Assembly: GCA_016462625.1 (NCBI GenBank)
Contig: JAEMSV010000007.1
Coordinates: 1-64,000 of the forward strand
DNA: 64,000 nucleotides
Reading direction: 5' to 3'
DNA from: Solirubrobacteraceae bacterium
GTDB taxonomy: Bacteria > Actinomycetota > Thermoleophilia > Solirubrobacterales > Solirubrobacteraceae
The notes under the pieces were generated by a model. It was given only the letters and a program-made list of their open reading frames with translations, was not told where the DNA came from and searched no databases. Of the stretch, positions 27,690 through 40,606 are shown in pieces (positions within the stretch are counted from its first letter, which is position 1; every line of letters begins with the position of its first letter). The translations under genes were made by a program, and so were the position numbers.

Positions 27690-27950
27690 ATGCCTGATCC
27701 CCACGATCACGACCTTCCCGCCGAGGAGCCCGTCTCCGAGAGCGGATCCGAGCACGCCGACAGCGGTGCGCGCGGCGGTCGCCGGATCCCGCCGCACCGG
27801 CGCGGAGCCGGTCCCGGTCGTGGCACCCGCGTGCGGTCCCGCATCGCGCGTCGGCGTCTCTGCCCCGACGGTCCCTCCGGGATCGTGCGGCGGCCGCGGC
27901 GGCGCACGCGACTCGTGCACCGCCCGCGTCCTGGATCGCTCGATCGGTAG
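27690..27950 (+). CDS. Unknown Arg-rich small protein at the head of the atp operon
   Basis: 86 residues: an acidic, His/Asp/Glu-rich first third (MPDPHDHDLPAEEPVSESG) and a strongly Arg/Pro-rich remainder, no membrane segment, no recognised domain. It sits where some operons carry AtpZ or another assembly factor, but has none of AtpZ's hydrophobic helices. Support for reality is the TAGGGT box 11 nt upstream and the 7-nt gap to the AtpI-like gene. It could equally be a chance frame in a leader. Confidence 0.33.
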   Translation: MPDPHDHDLPAEEPVSESGSEHADSGARGGRRIPPHRRGAGPGRGTRVRSRIARRRLCPDGPSGIVRRPRRRTRLVHRPRPGSLDR

Positions 27951-27957
27951 CCGCTGA

Positions 27958-28353
27958 ATGATCTTCCTGCGCTACCTCGACCTCGCGGTCCTCGCCCTTG
28001 CCCTGCCCGTGTTCATCGCGGCGGACCTCCCGCTCGGCGGCTACGCCACCGGCGCGGTCATCTGGCTGCTGTGGCGCGGCATCGGCTCGTACACCGACCG
28101 CAAGGCCGCCGAGGCCGATGACGCCCGCAAGACGGTCGGCATCGCCACCGGCTCGATGATCGGCCGCGGCTGGATGATGGGCATCCTGCTCATCGCCGTC
28201 GGCCTGCTGACGAATGACGACGTCGGGCTGTCCGCCGCCGTGCTGTGCGTCGTGCTGTTCACCGTGTCCTTCACCGCCCGCATGATCCTCCGGCCCTTCG
28301 AGGGCTCCGGCGGCACGCCCGGCACTACTGGTTCCCCGACCCCCTCCTCATGA
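27958..28353 (+). CDS. AtpI-like membrane protein of the ATP synthase operon
   Basis: 131-residue membrane protein with four hydrophobic stretches (LAVLALALPVFIAADLPLGG, ATGAVIWLLW, WMMGILLIAVGLLT, LSAAVLCVVLFTVSF). Position directly before atpB and an ATGA overlap with it fit AtpI, a poorly conserved assembly factor for the c-ring; similarity itself is weak. A Ser/Pro/Thr/Gly tail ends the protein. Confidence 0.6.
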   Translation: MIFLRYLDLAVLALALPVFIAADLPLGGYATGAVIWLLWRGIGSYTDRKAAEADDARKTVGIATGSMIGRGWMMGILLIAVGLLTNDDVGLSAAVLCVVLFTVSFTARMILRPFEGSGGTPGTTGSPTPSS

Positions 28354-29252
28354 CCACACGCCTCAAGGTCTTCACCTCGCTCATCGTCGTCTTCGGACTG
28401 ACGCTGATCCTGTTCGCCATCACCGGCAGCGCCGGCAAGAACGAAGAGTTCGCGCCCGTCGACGAGTTCCGTCTCGACGCCTGGATCCCGATCAACGAGG
28501 GGGGCGCGGTCGATCTGTCGATCACCAAGGCCGTCCTCTACCTGATCATCGCCGGTGTCCTGACGGTCGCGACGATGCTCTACGTCGCCAACCGGATGCA
28601 GGCGCGCCCGAACCGCACGCAGACCGCGGTCGAGTCCCTCTACACGATGATGCGCGACAACATCACGAAGGGGAACATGGACGACTCGATGGCGCGGAAG
28701 TGGTTCCCGTTCATCGGCGCGATCTTCCTCTTCATCTGGTTCTCGAACCTGATCGGCTACATCCCGCTGCCGACGAACACGCAGCACAAGGTCGACGTGT
28801 TCGGCGTCGAGATCCCGTCCTTCTCGCTGTACGCGGCGACGGCGAACATCTCGGTGCCGCTCGTCCTCACGCTCGTCGTGTGGTTCGCCTACCACATCCA
28901 GGGGGTGAAGGCCAAGGGGCTCATCCGGTACGTGAAGGGCTGGGTTCCCGCCGGTTCGCCGAAGCCCCTCGTCATCCCGATCTTCTTCATCGAGGTGATC
29001 TCGCACTTCGTGCGCATCATCTCCCTGTCGGTCCGGCTCTTCGCCAACATCCTCGCCGGCCACCTGCTCATCCTGTTCATGGGCGGCGGTCTGGCGGTGC
29101 TGCTCGGCGTCGCCGCGCTCGGTGTCGTCACCGTGCCGGTCGCAGTCGCGTTCTTCCTCTTCGAGGTCGGCCTGGTGGCGACGCTTCAGGCGTTCATCTT
29201 CGCCACGCTGACCGCGATCTACCTCGGCGGCGCCGTCGCCGAGGACCACTAG
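28350..29252 (+). CDS. atpB: F0F1 ATP synthase subunit a
   Basis: 300-residue membrane stator subunit that forms the proton half-channels against the c-ring. Essential Arg in ISLSVRLFANILAGHLL, and family motifs WFSNLIGYIPLP and LEVGLVATLQAFIFATLTAIYLGGA. ATG 28350 overlaps the upstream stop (ATGA); the longer frame has no homologous residues. An N-terminal hydrophobic segment (FTSLIVVFGLTLILFAITGSAG) precedes a short outside loop. Confidence 0.97.
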   Translation: MTTRLKVFTSLIVVFGLTLILFAITGSAGKNEEFAPVDEFRLDAWIPINEGGAVDLSITKAVLYLIIAGVLTVATMLYVANRMQARPNRTQTAVESLYTMMRDNITKGNMDDSMARKWFPFIGAIFLFIWFSNLIGYIPLPTNTQHKVDVFGVEIPSFSLYAATANISVPLVLTLVVWFAYHIQGVKAKGLIRYVKGWVPAGSPKPLVIPIFFIEVISHFVRIISLSVRLFANILAGHLLILFMGGGLAVLLGVAALGVVTVPVAVAFFLFEVGLVATLQAFIFATLTAIYLGGAVAEDH

Positions 29253-29294
29253 CTCTTTCCCCCACGTTCACACCGCATCAAGGAGACCCCCGAA

Positions 29295-29582
29295 GTGGCC
29301 ATCACCGAAATCACCAGCGTCCTGGCCCAGGTCGACGCCGAGACCGCAGCCGCGTACGGCTCTGACGCCGGCAAGGCGATCGCGCTCGGCGTGGGCGCCG
29401 GCCTCGGCACCATCGGCCCGGGCATCGGCGTCGGCTTCATCTTCGGCAAGGTGATCGAGTCGGTCACCCGCCAGCCCGAGATGAAGGACGAGATCACCTC
29501 GATCCAGTGGCTCGGCTTCGCGCTGACCGAGGCGATCGTGTTCTACGCGTTCATCTTCGGCCTCATCGCCTTCTTCCTCTAG
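29295..29582 (+). CDS. atpE: ATP synthase subunit c
   Basis: 95-residue two-helix proteolipid of the rotor ring. GTG start with AAGGAG 10 nt upstream. Helix 1 contains the glycine-rich GVGAGLGTIGPGIGVGF; the polar loop is SVTRQPE; helix 2 carries the proton-binding Glu in FALTEAIVFYAFIFG (about residue 79). The loop binds gamma/epsilon. A 17-residue polar N-terminal extension precedes helix 1, slightly longer than usual. Confidence 0.97.
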   Translation: MAITEITSVLAQVDAETAAAYGSDAGKAIALGVGAGLGTIGPGIGVGFIFGKVIESVTRQPEMKDEITSIQWLGFALTEAIVFYAFIFGLIAFFL

Positions 29583-29589
29583 GCCGATC

Positions 29590-30186
29590 GTGTCGTTCCT
29601 GCCCACCAACCTGATCCTCGCGGCGACCGAGACCACCGGTCACCAGGAGGACGAGGGCGGCAGCTTCCTCGTCACCCCGGACCTGGGGCTGATGCTCTGG
29701 ACGCTCCTCGTCTTCGGGCTGACCCTGTTCCTGCTGTGGAAGCTCGCCTTCCCGGCGATCGCCGAGGCCCTCGACAAGCGCCAGAAGGCGATCGAGGAGT
29801 CGATCGACTACGCGGACCAGAAGAAGGCGGAAGCCGACGAGATCCTGGCGGAGTACCGCCAGCGGCTCGCCGACGCCCGCGTTCAGGCCGAGGAGATCAT
29901 CGCCCGCTCCAAGAAGGCCTCCGAGCAGGCCGAGGCTGACTCGCTGCACAAGGCCCGCGAGCAGCGCGAGGAGCTGCTCGAGCAGACCAAGCGCGACATC
30001 GACGCCGAGACCCGGCGCGCGATCCAGGACATCCGCCGCGAGGTGGCCGACCTGACGATCCTCGCCACGGAGAAGATCACCCGCAAGACGCTCACCGCCG
30101 ACGATCAGCAGAAGCTGGTCGAAGAGGCGCTGGCCGAGCTGGACTTCTCCGCGCTCGCCGGCACGACCAGCGGAGAGGGGTCGTAG
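29590..30186 (+). CDS. atpF: ATP synthase subunit b
   Basis: 198-residue peripheral-stalk subunit: one membrane helix (GLMLWTLLVFGLTLFLLWKLAFPAI) near residues 32-56, then a long charged coiled coil (EALDKRQKAIEESIDYADQKKAEADEILAEYR...). GTG start 7 nt after atpE. Dimerises and joins F1 through subunit delta. Confidence 0.96.
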   Translation: MSFLPTNLILAATETTGHQEDEGGSFLVTPDLGLMLWTLLVFGLTLFLLWKLAFPAIAEALDKRQKAIEESIDYADQKKAEADEILAEYRQRLADARVQAEEIIARSKKASEQAEADSLHKAREQREELLEQTKRDIDAETRRAIQDIRREVADLTILATEKITRKTLTADDQQKLVEEALAELDFSALAGTTSGEGS

Positions 30187-30189
30187 ACG

Positions 30190-30726
30190 GTGGAGGAGAT
30201 CGCCGACGTCTACGCCCGGTCGCTGTTCGCGGTCGCGCAGGAGCAGCACAAGCTGGACACCGTCCGCGATCAGCTCGGCCAGGTGGCCGACGCGATCGCG
30301 GGCGACCGTGACCTGCAGACCTTCTTCTTCTCGCCCTACTTCTCCACCAAGGAGAAGGAGGAGGGGCTGAAGAAGGCGCTCGTCGACGTCGACGAGACGG
30401 TGCTGAACTTCCTCGAGCTGCTCATCGAGAAGCACCGCATGCCCGCGATCATGCGCATCCGCAGCGTCTTCGAGAAGCTGTGGGAGCGCGAGAACAAGGT
30501 GCTGCCCGTGCAGATCACCTCCGCGGTCTCGCTCGACCCGTCCGTCGTATCGCAGCTCGGTGATCGCATCGGCCAGCAGACCGGCCAGCGCGTCGAGCTC
30601 ACCGCCTCCGTCGAGCCGGACATCCTCGGCGGCATCGTCCTTCGCGTCGGGAACCAGATCCTCGACGCCTCCATCCGCAATCGCCTCGAGCACCTGCGCC
30701 GCCAGGTCGCCAAGGGCGCCGCCTGA
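30190..30726 (+). CDS. atpH: ATP synthase subunit delta
   Basis: 178-residue stalk cap protein. Starts VEEIADVYARSLFAVAQEQ; C-terminal signature DPSVVSQLGDRIGQQTGQRVELTASVEPDILGGIVLRVGNQILDASIRNRLEHLRRQ. GTG start 3 nt after atpF with GGAGAGGGG upstream. Separate from b, unlike the b-delta fusion found in mycobacteria, which argues against that lineage. Confidence 0.96.
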   Translation: MEEIADVYARSLFAVAQEQHKLDTVRDQLGQVADAIAGDRDLQTFFFSPYFSTKEKEEGLKKALVDVDETVLNFLELLIEKHRMPAIMRIRSVFEKLWERENKVLPVQITSAVSLDPSVVSQLGDRIGQQTGQRVELTASVEPDILGGIVLRVGNQILDASIRNRLEHLRRQVAKGAA

Positions 30727-30759
30727 CCCAAACTTCCTTCAGGGAGCCACGACACCCAC

Positions 30760-34746
<3,987 letters not shown>

Positions 34747-34748
34747 CC

Positions 34749-35174
34749 ATGGCCCGGACCACGTTCCCTGTCGAGGTCCTCACGCCCGAGGGCTCGGTCT
34801 TCTCGTCCGAGGTGGAGATGGTCTCCACCCGGACGGAGACGGGCTCGGTCGGCATCCTGGCCAACCATCAGCCGCTGCTCGGCCTCCTGCAGCCCACGGA
34901 GCTCCGGCTCTACACCGGCGAGAACGCGTACGAGCGTCTCGCCCAGGGCGAGGGCTACGTGCAAGTCGCCGAGGGCCGGGTGCTGCTCCTCCTCGAGGAG
35001 GCGTTCAAGCCCGAGGAGCTGGACGTCGCCGACCTGCGCGAGAAGCTGGGCAAGGCCGAGGCCGCGCTGGCCAACGCACAGCTCGGGACCGAGGAGTTCA
35101 CCCGGGCGGCGCGCGACAAGCGCCGCTGGGAGGCCTTCATCGCGGTCGCCGAGGACTCCACCGTCGGGCATTGA
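34749..35174 (+). CDS. atpC: ATP synthase subunit epsilon
   Basis: 141-residue rotor subunit: N-terminal beta-sandwich (FPVEVLTPEGSVFSSEVEMVSTRTETGSVGILANHQPLLGLLQPTELRL) and C-terminal helical hairpin (KLGKAEAALANAQLGTEEFTRAARDKRRWEAFIAVAE) that can inhibit ATP hydrolysis. Starts 2 nt after atpD. Last structural gene of the ATP synthase cluster. Confidence 0.96.
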   Translation: MARTTFPVEVLTPEGSVFSSEVEMVSTRTETGSVGILANHQPLLGLLQPTELRLYTGENAYERLAQGEGYVQVAEGRVLLLLEEAFKPEELDVADLREKLGKAEAALANAQLGTEEFTRAARDKRRWEAFIAVAEDSTVGH

Positions 35175-35178
35175 GCCC

Positions 35179-35760
35179 GTGAGCCTCGCGGAGGCTCTCA
35201 CCTTCGTCCTGGAGCTCGACCGGCTGAAGTCGGTCGAGCGCCGGACACCGCTGCTGGACGGCTCGCGCGTCGAGAACGACGCCGAGCACTCGTGGCATGT
35301 CGCGACGGCGGCGCTGGCGCTCGCGGAGTTCGCTCCGGCGGACGCCGACATCGCGCGGGTCGTGACGATGCTGCTCGTCCACGACATCGTCGAGATCGAC
35401 GCCGGCGACACGCCGCTGTACGACGATCACGGCGACCAGGAGGAGCGCGAGGCGCGGGCGGCCGATCGGCTGTTCGGACTGCTCCCCGCGGCGCGCGGCG
35501 CCGAGCTGCGCGCGATCTGGGACGAGTTCGAGGCGGGGGAGAGCGCCGACGCGCGCTTCGCCCGCGCGCTGGACCGCTTCCTGCCGCTGCTGCACGACAT
35601 CCGCACAGGCGGTGGCTCCTGGAACCGGACCCCCGGGCTGACGGTCGGCGCCGTCCGCGAGCGGGTGCAGGTCATCGAACGCGGCTCGCCGGAGCTGTGG
35701 GCCTACGCCGAGCGCGTCCTCGACGACGCCGTCGCCCGCGGCTACCTCGCGCCGGGTTGA
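35179..35760 (+). CDS. HD-domain phosphohydrolase, HDDC2/YfbR type
   Basis: 193-residue metal-dependent phosphohydrolase. HD-domain ligands in VENDAEHSWHVATAALAL, LLVHDIVEIDAGD and the later LDRFLPLLHD, the pattern of HDDC2 / 5'-deoxynucleotidase YfbR proteins that dephosphorylate deoxynucleoside monophosphates. GTG start 4 nt after atpC, so it is cotranscribed with the ATP synthase; the link may simply be operon read-through. Confidence 0.85.
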   Translation: MSLAEALTFVLELDRLKSVERRTPLLDGSRVENDAEHSWHVATAALALAEFAPADADIARVVTMLLVHDIVEIDAGDTPLYDDHGDQEEREARAADRLFGLLPAARGAELRAIWDEFEAGESADARFARALDRFLPLLHDIRTGGGSWNRTPGLTVGAVRERVQVIERGSPELWAYAERVLDDAVARGYLAPG

Positions 35761-35779
35761 GGAATCCGCCGCACGTTTG

Positions 35780-35794
35780 TCGGCCTGAGGCCGA
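35780..35794. terminator. Bidirectional hairpin between convergent genes
   Basis: TCGGCCT-G-AGGCCGA, extended after a 6x6 internal loop by CCGCA (35769-35773) with TGCGG (35801-35805). It fills the 49-bp gap between the end of the atp operon and the end of the MmpL-like gene, so it probably ends transcription from both sides. No U-run. Confidence 0.55.
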
Positions 35795-35809
35795 GGAAGA
35801 TGCGGCCGG

Positions 35810-38335
35810 TCAGGCGAGGAGCTGTGCGACGCCCGCGCGGACCTGCTCGAGCCGCCGCCGCGCCGCGCTGAGCGACGTGCGGGCGGGCCCGGCCAGCTCC
35901 CCGTCGCCCAGCGTGGTGGAGATCTGCTGGAGCTCGGTCTCGACCTGGTCGCCCAGCGTCGCGAGCACCCGGCCGTAGGCGTCGTCGCGGATCAGAATCG
36001 CGCCGCCCAGCTCGTCGCGCCCGTCGAGGGCCGTGTGCAGGGTCCGCCCGAGGGCCGCGGCGTCCTCCGGGGACGCGCCGTGTAGGGAACGCACAGTCCG
36101 GACGATCGCCACGTGCTGCGCGGCGGCGGTCCGGGCGGCCGCGGCGGCGCCCTCGGCGGGACTGATCGCGGCGGCTTCGTGGGCCTCGCGCAGGGAGGTC
36201 AGGAGGTCGACCTCCTCGGGCGGGCCGCCGCCCTCGTCGAGACCGATCCGTGCGTGCAGGCGCCGCAGCGGCCCGGGCGCCCACCAGTTCCACTCGCCGA
36301 GCAGCTCCATGAGCGCAGGGACCAGCAGCGCGCGGATGATCGTCGCGTCGATGAGGACGGCGAGCGCGGTTCCCACGCCGACCTCCTTGATGAAGACGAT
36401 CTTCGACGTCGCGAAGGCCCCGATCGCCACGCAGAACAGCAGCGCCGCCGCCGTGATGATCCGGCCGGTGCGCTGGAGGCCGAGCGCGACGGCCTCGTCG
36501 TTGGGCAGGCCCCCGTCGCGCGCCTCCTTGATCCGCGTGAGCAGGAAGACGCCGTAGTCGGTGGACAGGCCGAAGGCGATGGCGAGGAGGAGAAGCGGCT
36601 GGGTGCTCTCCAGCGCCCCCTGGGACTCGTAGTCCAGCAGGCCCTCGAACCGCCCGTCCTGGAAGATCAGCACGAGGAGTCCGAACGCGGCGCTCAGACC
36701 GAGCAGGTTCATGATCAGGGCCTTGATCGGCAAGACCACCGAGCCCGTCATGAGGAAGAGGATCACCAGCGTCGTGATCGCGAGGATCGCGATGGCCCAG
36801 GGAAGGCGGTCGCTGAGCGCCTGCTGCTGGTCGACGAATCGCGCCGTCTGACCGGCGACGAGTGCGGAACCGGGTGCATCCGTCGCGCGAACCGCCCGGA
36901 CGAGCGCCTTCGTGGGGTCGTCGAGCGCGGCCTGCGCGGGGACGATGTTCACCTGCCAGATCCCGCGGCCGAGGTACGCCGGCGTGTCGACCGTCGCGGT
37001 GTCCGCCAGGCGGTCGAGGCGCTCGGCGTAGCGGGTGACCGCGGGGGCGGCCGACTTCGGGGCCCGCAGGGCGATCGTGATCGGCTCGGTGACGCCGCGC
37101 GCGTAGGACGTCCGCAGCTCGGCGTCGATCTGCTTGGCCGGGACGTCCGCGGGGAGGATCCGCGCGTCGATCCCCGTGAAGTCGATCCGCAGGAACGGGA
37201 GGCCGGCGAGGATCAGGACGGCGGCGGTCGCGAGCGCGACGAACAGCGGCCGGCGCATGACCCCGCGCGAGAGCCGGTACCAGAAGCCTCGCTCGGCGTC
37301 TGCGTCCGCGAGCTGCCACCGCTTGGGCGCGAGCGCGTCCACCCGCGGGCCCAGGACCATGAGCAGCGCCGGGAGGGCGATGAGCGACACGGCGGCCGCG
37401 AGCAGCGCGGTGATCGACCCGCTGATCGCCATCGAGTAGAGGAACCGTTGCGGGAAGACGAGCAGCGACAGCAGCGCGGCGGCGACGGTGGCCGAGCTGA
37501 AGAGCACGGTGCGGCCTGCCGTGCGCATCGTCTGGGCGACGGCGGCCGTGGTGTCGAGTCCCCGGGCTATCTCCTCCCTGAATCTCGAGACGACGAACAG
37601 CGAGTAGTCGATCGCGAGGCCCAGCCCCAACCCGATCGCCAGGTTCAGGGCGAACACGCTGAGCAGCAGCGCCTCGTTGACGATGCGCAGGGCGAGGAAC
37701 GTCCCCACGACCACCAGGCCGCCGACGAACAGCGGCAGCAGGGCGGCCACGACGCCGCGGAAGACCCACAGCGACAGGAGGAACAGGATCGGGAACGCGA
37801 GCAGCTCGGCGCGGCGCAGGTCTTTCTCGACCTGGTCGCCGATCGCCTCGAACGCCGGTCCGGGACCGCCGACCTGGATCTCGGGATCGCCGGCGAACGC
37901 CGCCTCGAGGCGCTTGCCGATGTCCGACTCCTCGGCGTCGTGGTCGCCGAAGACGGCGATGTAGGTCGACGTGCCGTCCTGCGCGATGAAGCGGGGGTCG
38001 CCGGTCGTCGTGAACGAGCTGACGCGGGCGACCTCGGGGTCCTGCGCCGACCGCCGCGTCACCTGCGCGACCTTGCGCCGCGCGGCGGCCTTTCGCGCGC
38101 CGGCAGGAGTCTCGACGAGCACGATGACGCCCGGCGCCGCCGTCGCCTTCGTGGCGGTGGCGAGGCGGTCCTGGGCGTGGGCGGATTCCGCGTCGGGATT
38201 GCGGAAGTCGTCGCCGGACGAGAGCTTGCTCGCGACCGGGCCGCCCAGGAGGGCGGCGAGGACGAAGAAGATCGCGGTCGCGACGAGGACCAGCCGCGCG
38301 CGGCCGGTCGCCAGGCGGACGAGGGCGTCGATCAC
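35810..38335 (-). CDS. MmpL-family RND transporter
   Basis: 841-residue membrane exporter with two repeats, each one helix, a large external domain and a bundle of five helices (MMPL domains). Characteristic motifs: GLGLAIDYSLFVVSRFREE in the first half and FGLSTDYGVFLLTRIKEAR in the second, each with the Asp-Tyr pair of the proton relay. Such proteins export lipids, glycolipids or drugs in actinobacteria. A C-terminal cytoplasmic coiled region follows. GTG start overlaps the upstream reductase stop (GTGA), so the two are coupled. Confidence 0.9.
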   Translation of the reverse strand: MIDALVRLATGRARLVLVATAIFFVLAALLGGPVASKLSSGDDFRNPDAESAHAQDRLATATKATAAPGVIVLVETPAGARKAAARRKVAQVTRRSAQDPEVARVSSFTTTGDPRFIAQDGTSTYIAVFGDHDAEESDIGKRLEAAFAGDPEIQVGGPGPAFEAIGDQVEKDLRRAELLAFPILFLLSLWVFRGVVAALLPLFVGGLVVVGTFLALRIVNEALLLSVFALNLAIGLGLGLAIDYSLFVVSRFREEIARGLDTTAAVAQTMRTAGRTVLFSSATVAAALLSLLVFPQRFLYSMAISGSITALLAAAVSLIALPALLMVLGPRVDALAPKRWQLADADAERGFWYRLSRGVMRRPLFVALATAAVLILAGLPFLRIDFTGIDARILPADVPAKQIDAELRTSYARGVTEPITIALRAPKSAAPAVTRYAERLDRLADTATVDTPAYLGRGIWQVNIVPAQAALDDPTKALVRAVRATDAPGSALVAGQTARFVDQQQALSDRLPWAIAILAITTLVILFLMTGSVVLPIKALIMNLLGLSAAFGLLVLIFQDGRFEGLLDYESQGALESTQPLLLLAIAFGLSTDYGVFLLTRIKEARDGGLPNDEAVALGLQRTGRIITAAALLFCVAIGAFATSKIVFIKEVGVGTALAVLIDATIIRALLVPALMELLGEWNWWAPGPLRRLHARIGLDEGGGPPEEVDLLTSLREAHEAAAISPAEGAAAAARTAAAQHVAIVRTVRSLHGASPEDAAALGRTLHTALDGRDELGGAILIRDDAYGRVLATLGDQVETELQQISTTLGDGELAGPARTSLSAARRRLEQVRAGVAQLLA

Positions 38336-39441
38336 GAGTCGCGGCGGGTCAGGCCGATGGAGGCGCAGCCGTCACGCAGCTCGTCGAGCCCGAAGCCGTC
38401 GACGGGACCGAGCGCCCCGGTGCCCTGCAGACCACCCTCGACGGCGCGGATGGCGCCCCACGCGAGGAGATCCCCGGTCAGCGTGTAGCCGTTCGGACCG
38501 GCCAGCTCGACGTGGGCGAGCTCGGCGCCGCCGGCGTCGCGTGCCACGGCGACCGCGATCGAGCCGGTCTTCGCCCGCGCCGCCTCGTCGGGGCCGCCGG
38601 TCGAGCCCTTCACGAACCGGCCGACGACAGATCCCAGCGCCGCCTGGCCGCGCGCGCTGCCGGTCACGGGCGCAGCGACCGCCGAGACGACCTGCGCGGC
38701 GCGTGAGGCGGGGCCCAGCCAGCCGAGACCCACCTCGACCTCGCGGAGCCCAGGCGCCAGGCGGGGGAGGGCGAAGTGCTCGGAGCCGGAGACGGTGATG
38801 CCCTGGCGGTCGCGCCCGCCGGCGCGCAGGGTGACGACGCCACGGGCCACGCGCTCGTCGGTGATCCGGCCGTCGCGCCAGGCGAACCCGCGTCCTGCGA
38901 TGACGCCGAGGGCCGAAGCCGCGGTGCCGCCGCTCATCGCGTCCTTCCCGGCCTTGCCGGTCATGTAGTAACCGACCTGCACGGAGGCGGCGCGGTCACC
39001 GGCTTCCGCGAGCGCGATCCCGCCCGCGAGGTTGCCTGGGACGAAGTCGTAGCCGAAGGCGGTCAGGAGCCCCACGCCCGTGGCCTCTGCCCGCGGCCCG
39101 AACTCCTCGAAGATCGAGCGGATGAACGGCCCTTCGCCCGTGCTGTCGAGGTAGTGCGCGCCGCCGGCGATGGCGGCCTCAACCGCGGGGCGGCCCCACT
39201 TCGTGAACGGGCCGACCGTGGAGAGCAGGACATCGCCCGCGCCGACGATCGCCGCGACGCTCTCGGGCCGGTCGACGTCGGCCACGCGGTACTCGAGGTC
39301 GCCGAGCTCCTGCGCGAGCGCACGCACGCGCGGCTCGCTGCGCGCAGCCAGCACCGGGCGCGCGCCCATGCGGACCAGCGCCCGAGCCGCCAGGTCCCCG
39401 GTGTAGCCGGTGGCTCCGAACACGACGATCTGTCCCCCCAC
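38332..39441 (-). CDS. Saccharopine-dehydrogenase-like / trans-acting enoyl reductase family protein
   Basis: 369-residue NAD(P)-binding oxidoreductase: Rossmann motif VVFGATGYTGDLAARALVRMG at the start, then GDVLLSTVGPFTKWGRPAVEAAIAGGAHYLDSTGE, typical of the family that includes mycobacterial trans-acting enoyl reductases for surface lipids. GTG 39441 is chosen: TAGGGT lies 7 nt upstream and the protein starts at the Rossmann strand; the longer frame gives an Arg-rich leader. Translational coupling to an MmpL exporter supports a role in an exported lipid, but the product is unknown. Confidence 0.83.
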   Translation of the reverse strand: MGGQIVVFGATGYTGDLAARALVRMGARPVLAARSEPRVRALAQELGDLEYRVADVDRPESVAAIVGAGDVLLSTVGPFTKWGRPAVEAAIAGGAHYLDSTGEGPFIRSIFEEFGPRAEATGVGLLTAFGYDFVPGNLAGGIALAEAGDRAASVQVGYYMTGKAGKDAMSGGTAASALGVIAGRGFAWRDGRITDERVARGVVTLRAGGRDRQGITVSGSEHFALPRLAPGLREVEVGLGWLGPASRAAQVVSAVAAPVTGSARGQAALGSVVGRFVKGSTGGPDEAARAKTGSIAVAVARDAGGAELAHVELAGPNGYTLTGDLLAWGAIRAVEGGLQGTGALGPVDGFGLDELRDGCASIGLTRRDS

Positions 39442-39448
39442 GGGCCGA

Positions 39449-39454
39449 ACCCTA
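39449..39454 (-). promoter_or_regulatory. -10 box TAGGGT, leaderless-type, for the reductase gene
   Basis: Minus-strand TAGGGT ends 7 nt before GTG 39441. It is back-to-back with the plus-strand TAGCCT of the peptidase gene, so the divergent genes share a 34-bp promoter space. Confidence 0.5.
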
Positions 39455-39462
39455 CCTCCCGC

Positions 39463-39468
39463 TAGCCT
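39463..39468 (+). promoter_or_regulatory. -10 box TAGCCT, leaderless-type, for the M20 peptidase gene
   Basis: TAGCCT ends 7 nt before ATG 39476. A GGGGG run immediately before the ATG could still serve as a ribosome site if transcription started further upstream. Confidence 0.5.
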
Positions 39469-39475
39469 TTGGGGG

Positions 39476-40606
39476 ATGGACGAGCGCGCCCTCGCGGAGC
39501 GTCTCATCCGCTACGACACCTCGAAGCACGACGGCCTGCGCAGCGCCGCCGGGTTCGTGCGGGGATGGCTCGATTCGAACGATGTCGCGGTGGAAGCCCG
39601 CGACTTTGACGGCCTTCCGGTGCTTCATGCGGATGTGGGCGCGTCCGATCCCTCCGCTCCGACCGTGATCCTGCACGGTCATCTCGACGTCGTGCCCGCC
39701 TTCGACGAGCAGTTCGAGCCGCGCACCGACGGCGACCGCCTGATCGGGCGCGGCGCCTACGACATGAAGGGCGCGCTGGCTTCGATCCTGTGCGCGCTCG
39801 TGGATGTCGCCAAGCAGGACGGGGTCCGTGTGCAGATGGTCTGCGTGCCCGACGAGGAATCGGAGGACGTCGACCGCCGCAGCACCGACGAGCTCGTCAA
39901 GGAGGGCCTGCGCGGCGACTTCGCGCTCACGGGCGAGCCGACGGACCTGCACATCGGCGTCCAGGCGAAGGGCGTCCTGGCGCTGCGGGCCGAGGTCAGC
40001 GGGACCGCCGCCCACGGCTCCACGCCCTGGCTCGGCGACAACGCGATCCTCAAGGCGCACGACGCGTTCCGTCGCATCGAGACCCTACCTTTCAGTCGGC
40101 AGTCCTCAGACCTGTTCGACCGGCCCTCCATCAACCTCGCGCGCATCGAGGGCGGGGACGCGTTCAACAAGGTGCCCGATCGCTGTCAGATGGACGTCGA
40201 CATCCGCTACCTGCCCGGCCAGGACCCACAGGAGATCCTGGCCCAGATCGACGCGATCGCCGACGTCGAGGTCATCAAGCAGTTCGTTCGCGCGCCCGCG
40301 ATCGTCTCGCGCCGCAACCCGTATGTGCTCGCGCTCCGCGACGCCGTCGGCGGAGCGACGGGGAGTGACGTGCTGAGCGTCGGTCGCGACGGCGCCTCTG
40401 ACGCGTTCGCGTTCCTGGAAGCCGGGATCCCGGCTGTCGAGTTCGGCCCGATCGGCGCCGGCCACCATGGCCCGGACGAGTGGGTGTCGATCTCGTCTCT
40501 GCGCCGGTACCGCGAGGCGCTGCGCGACTTCATCCTGAACCTGCCCGAGCAGCTCGCCCAGTCCGTCCCGGCCGACGAGCCGGTCGTCGAGGGGGGCCTG
40601 TCGTGA
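39476..40606 (+). CDS. M20 family metallopeptidase (ArgE/DapE-like)
   Basis: 376-residue two-zinc hydrolase. Motifs: HGHLDVVP (first ligand and catalytic Asp), GRGAYDMKG (bridging Asp), PDEESEDVD (catalytic Glu), TGEPT, dimerisation-domain GTAAHGSTPW, and the last ligand in GAGHHGPDEWVS. Members remove N-acyl groups or cut small peptides such as N-succinyl-diaminopimelate. Its end overlaps the LCP gene (GTGA), hinting at a peptidoglycan or envelope precursor as substrate. Confidence 0.88.
   Translation: MDERALAERLIRYDTSKHDGLRSAAGFVRGWLDSNDVAVEARDFDGLPVLHADVGASDPSAPTVILHGHLDVVPAFDEQFEPRTDGDRLIGRGAYDMKGALASILCALVDVAKQDGVRVQMVCVPDEESEDVDRRSTDELVKEGLRGDFALTGEPTDLHIGVQAKGVLALRAEVSGTAAHGSTPWLGDNAILKAHDAFRRIETLPFSRQSSDLFDRPSINLARIEGGDAFNKVPDRCQMDVDIRYLPGQDPQEILAQIDAIADVEVIKQFVRAPAIVSRRNPYVLALRDAVGGATGSDVLSVGRDGASDAFAFLEAGIPAVEFGPIGAGHHGPDEWVSISSLRRYREALRDFILNLPEQLAQSVPADEPVVEGGLS

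Noticed and set aside
27608..27697. Small frame starting just after TAGGCT (27601-27606)
   Set aside because: The ATG is 1 nt after the box, so it could not lie on a transcript started from it, and the 29-codon product has no recognisable feature.
27690..27950. AtpZ at the head of the atp operon
   Set aside because: None of the three frames contains the paired hydrophobic helices of AtpZ; only the position is suggestive, so the frame is listed as unknown.
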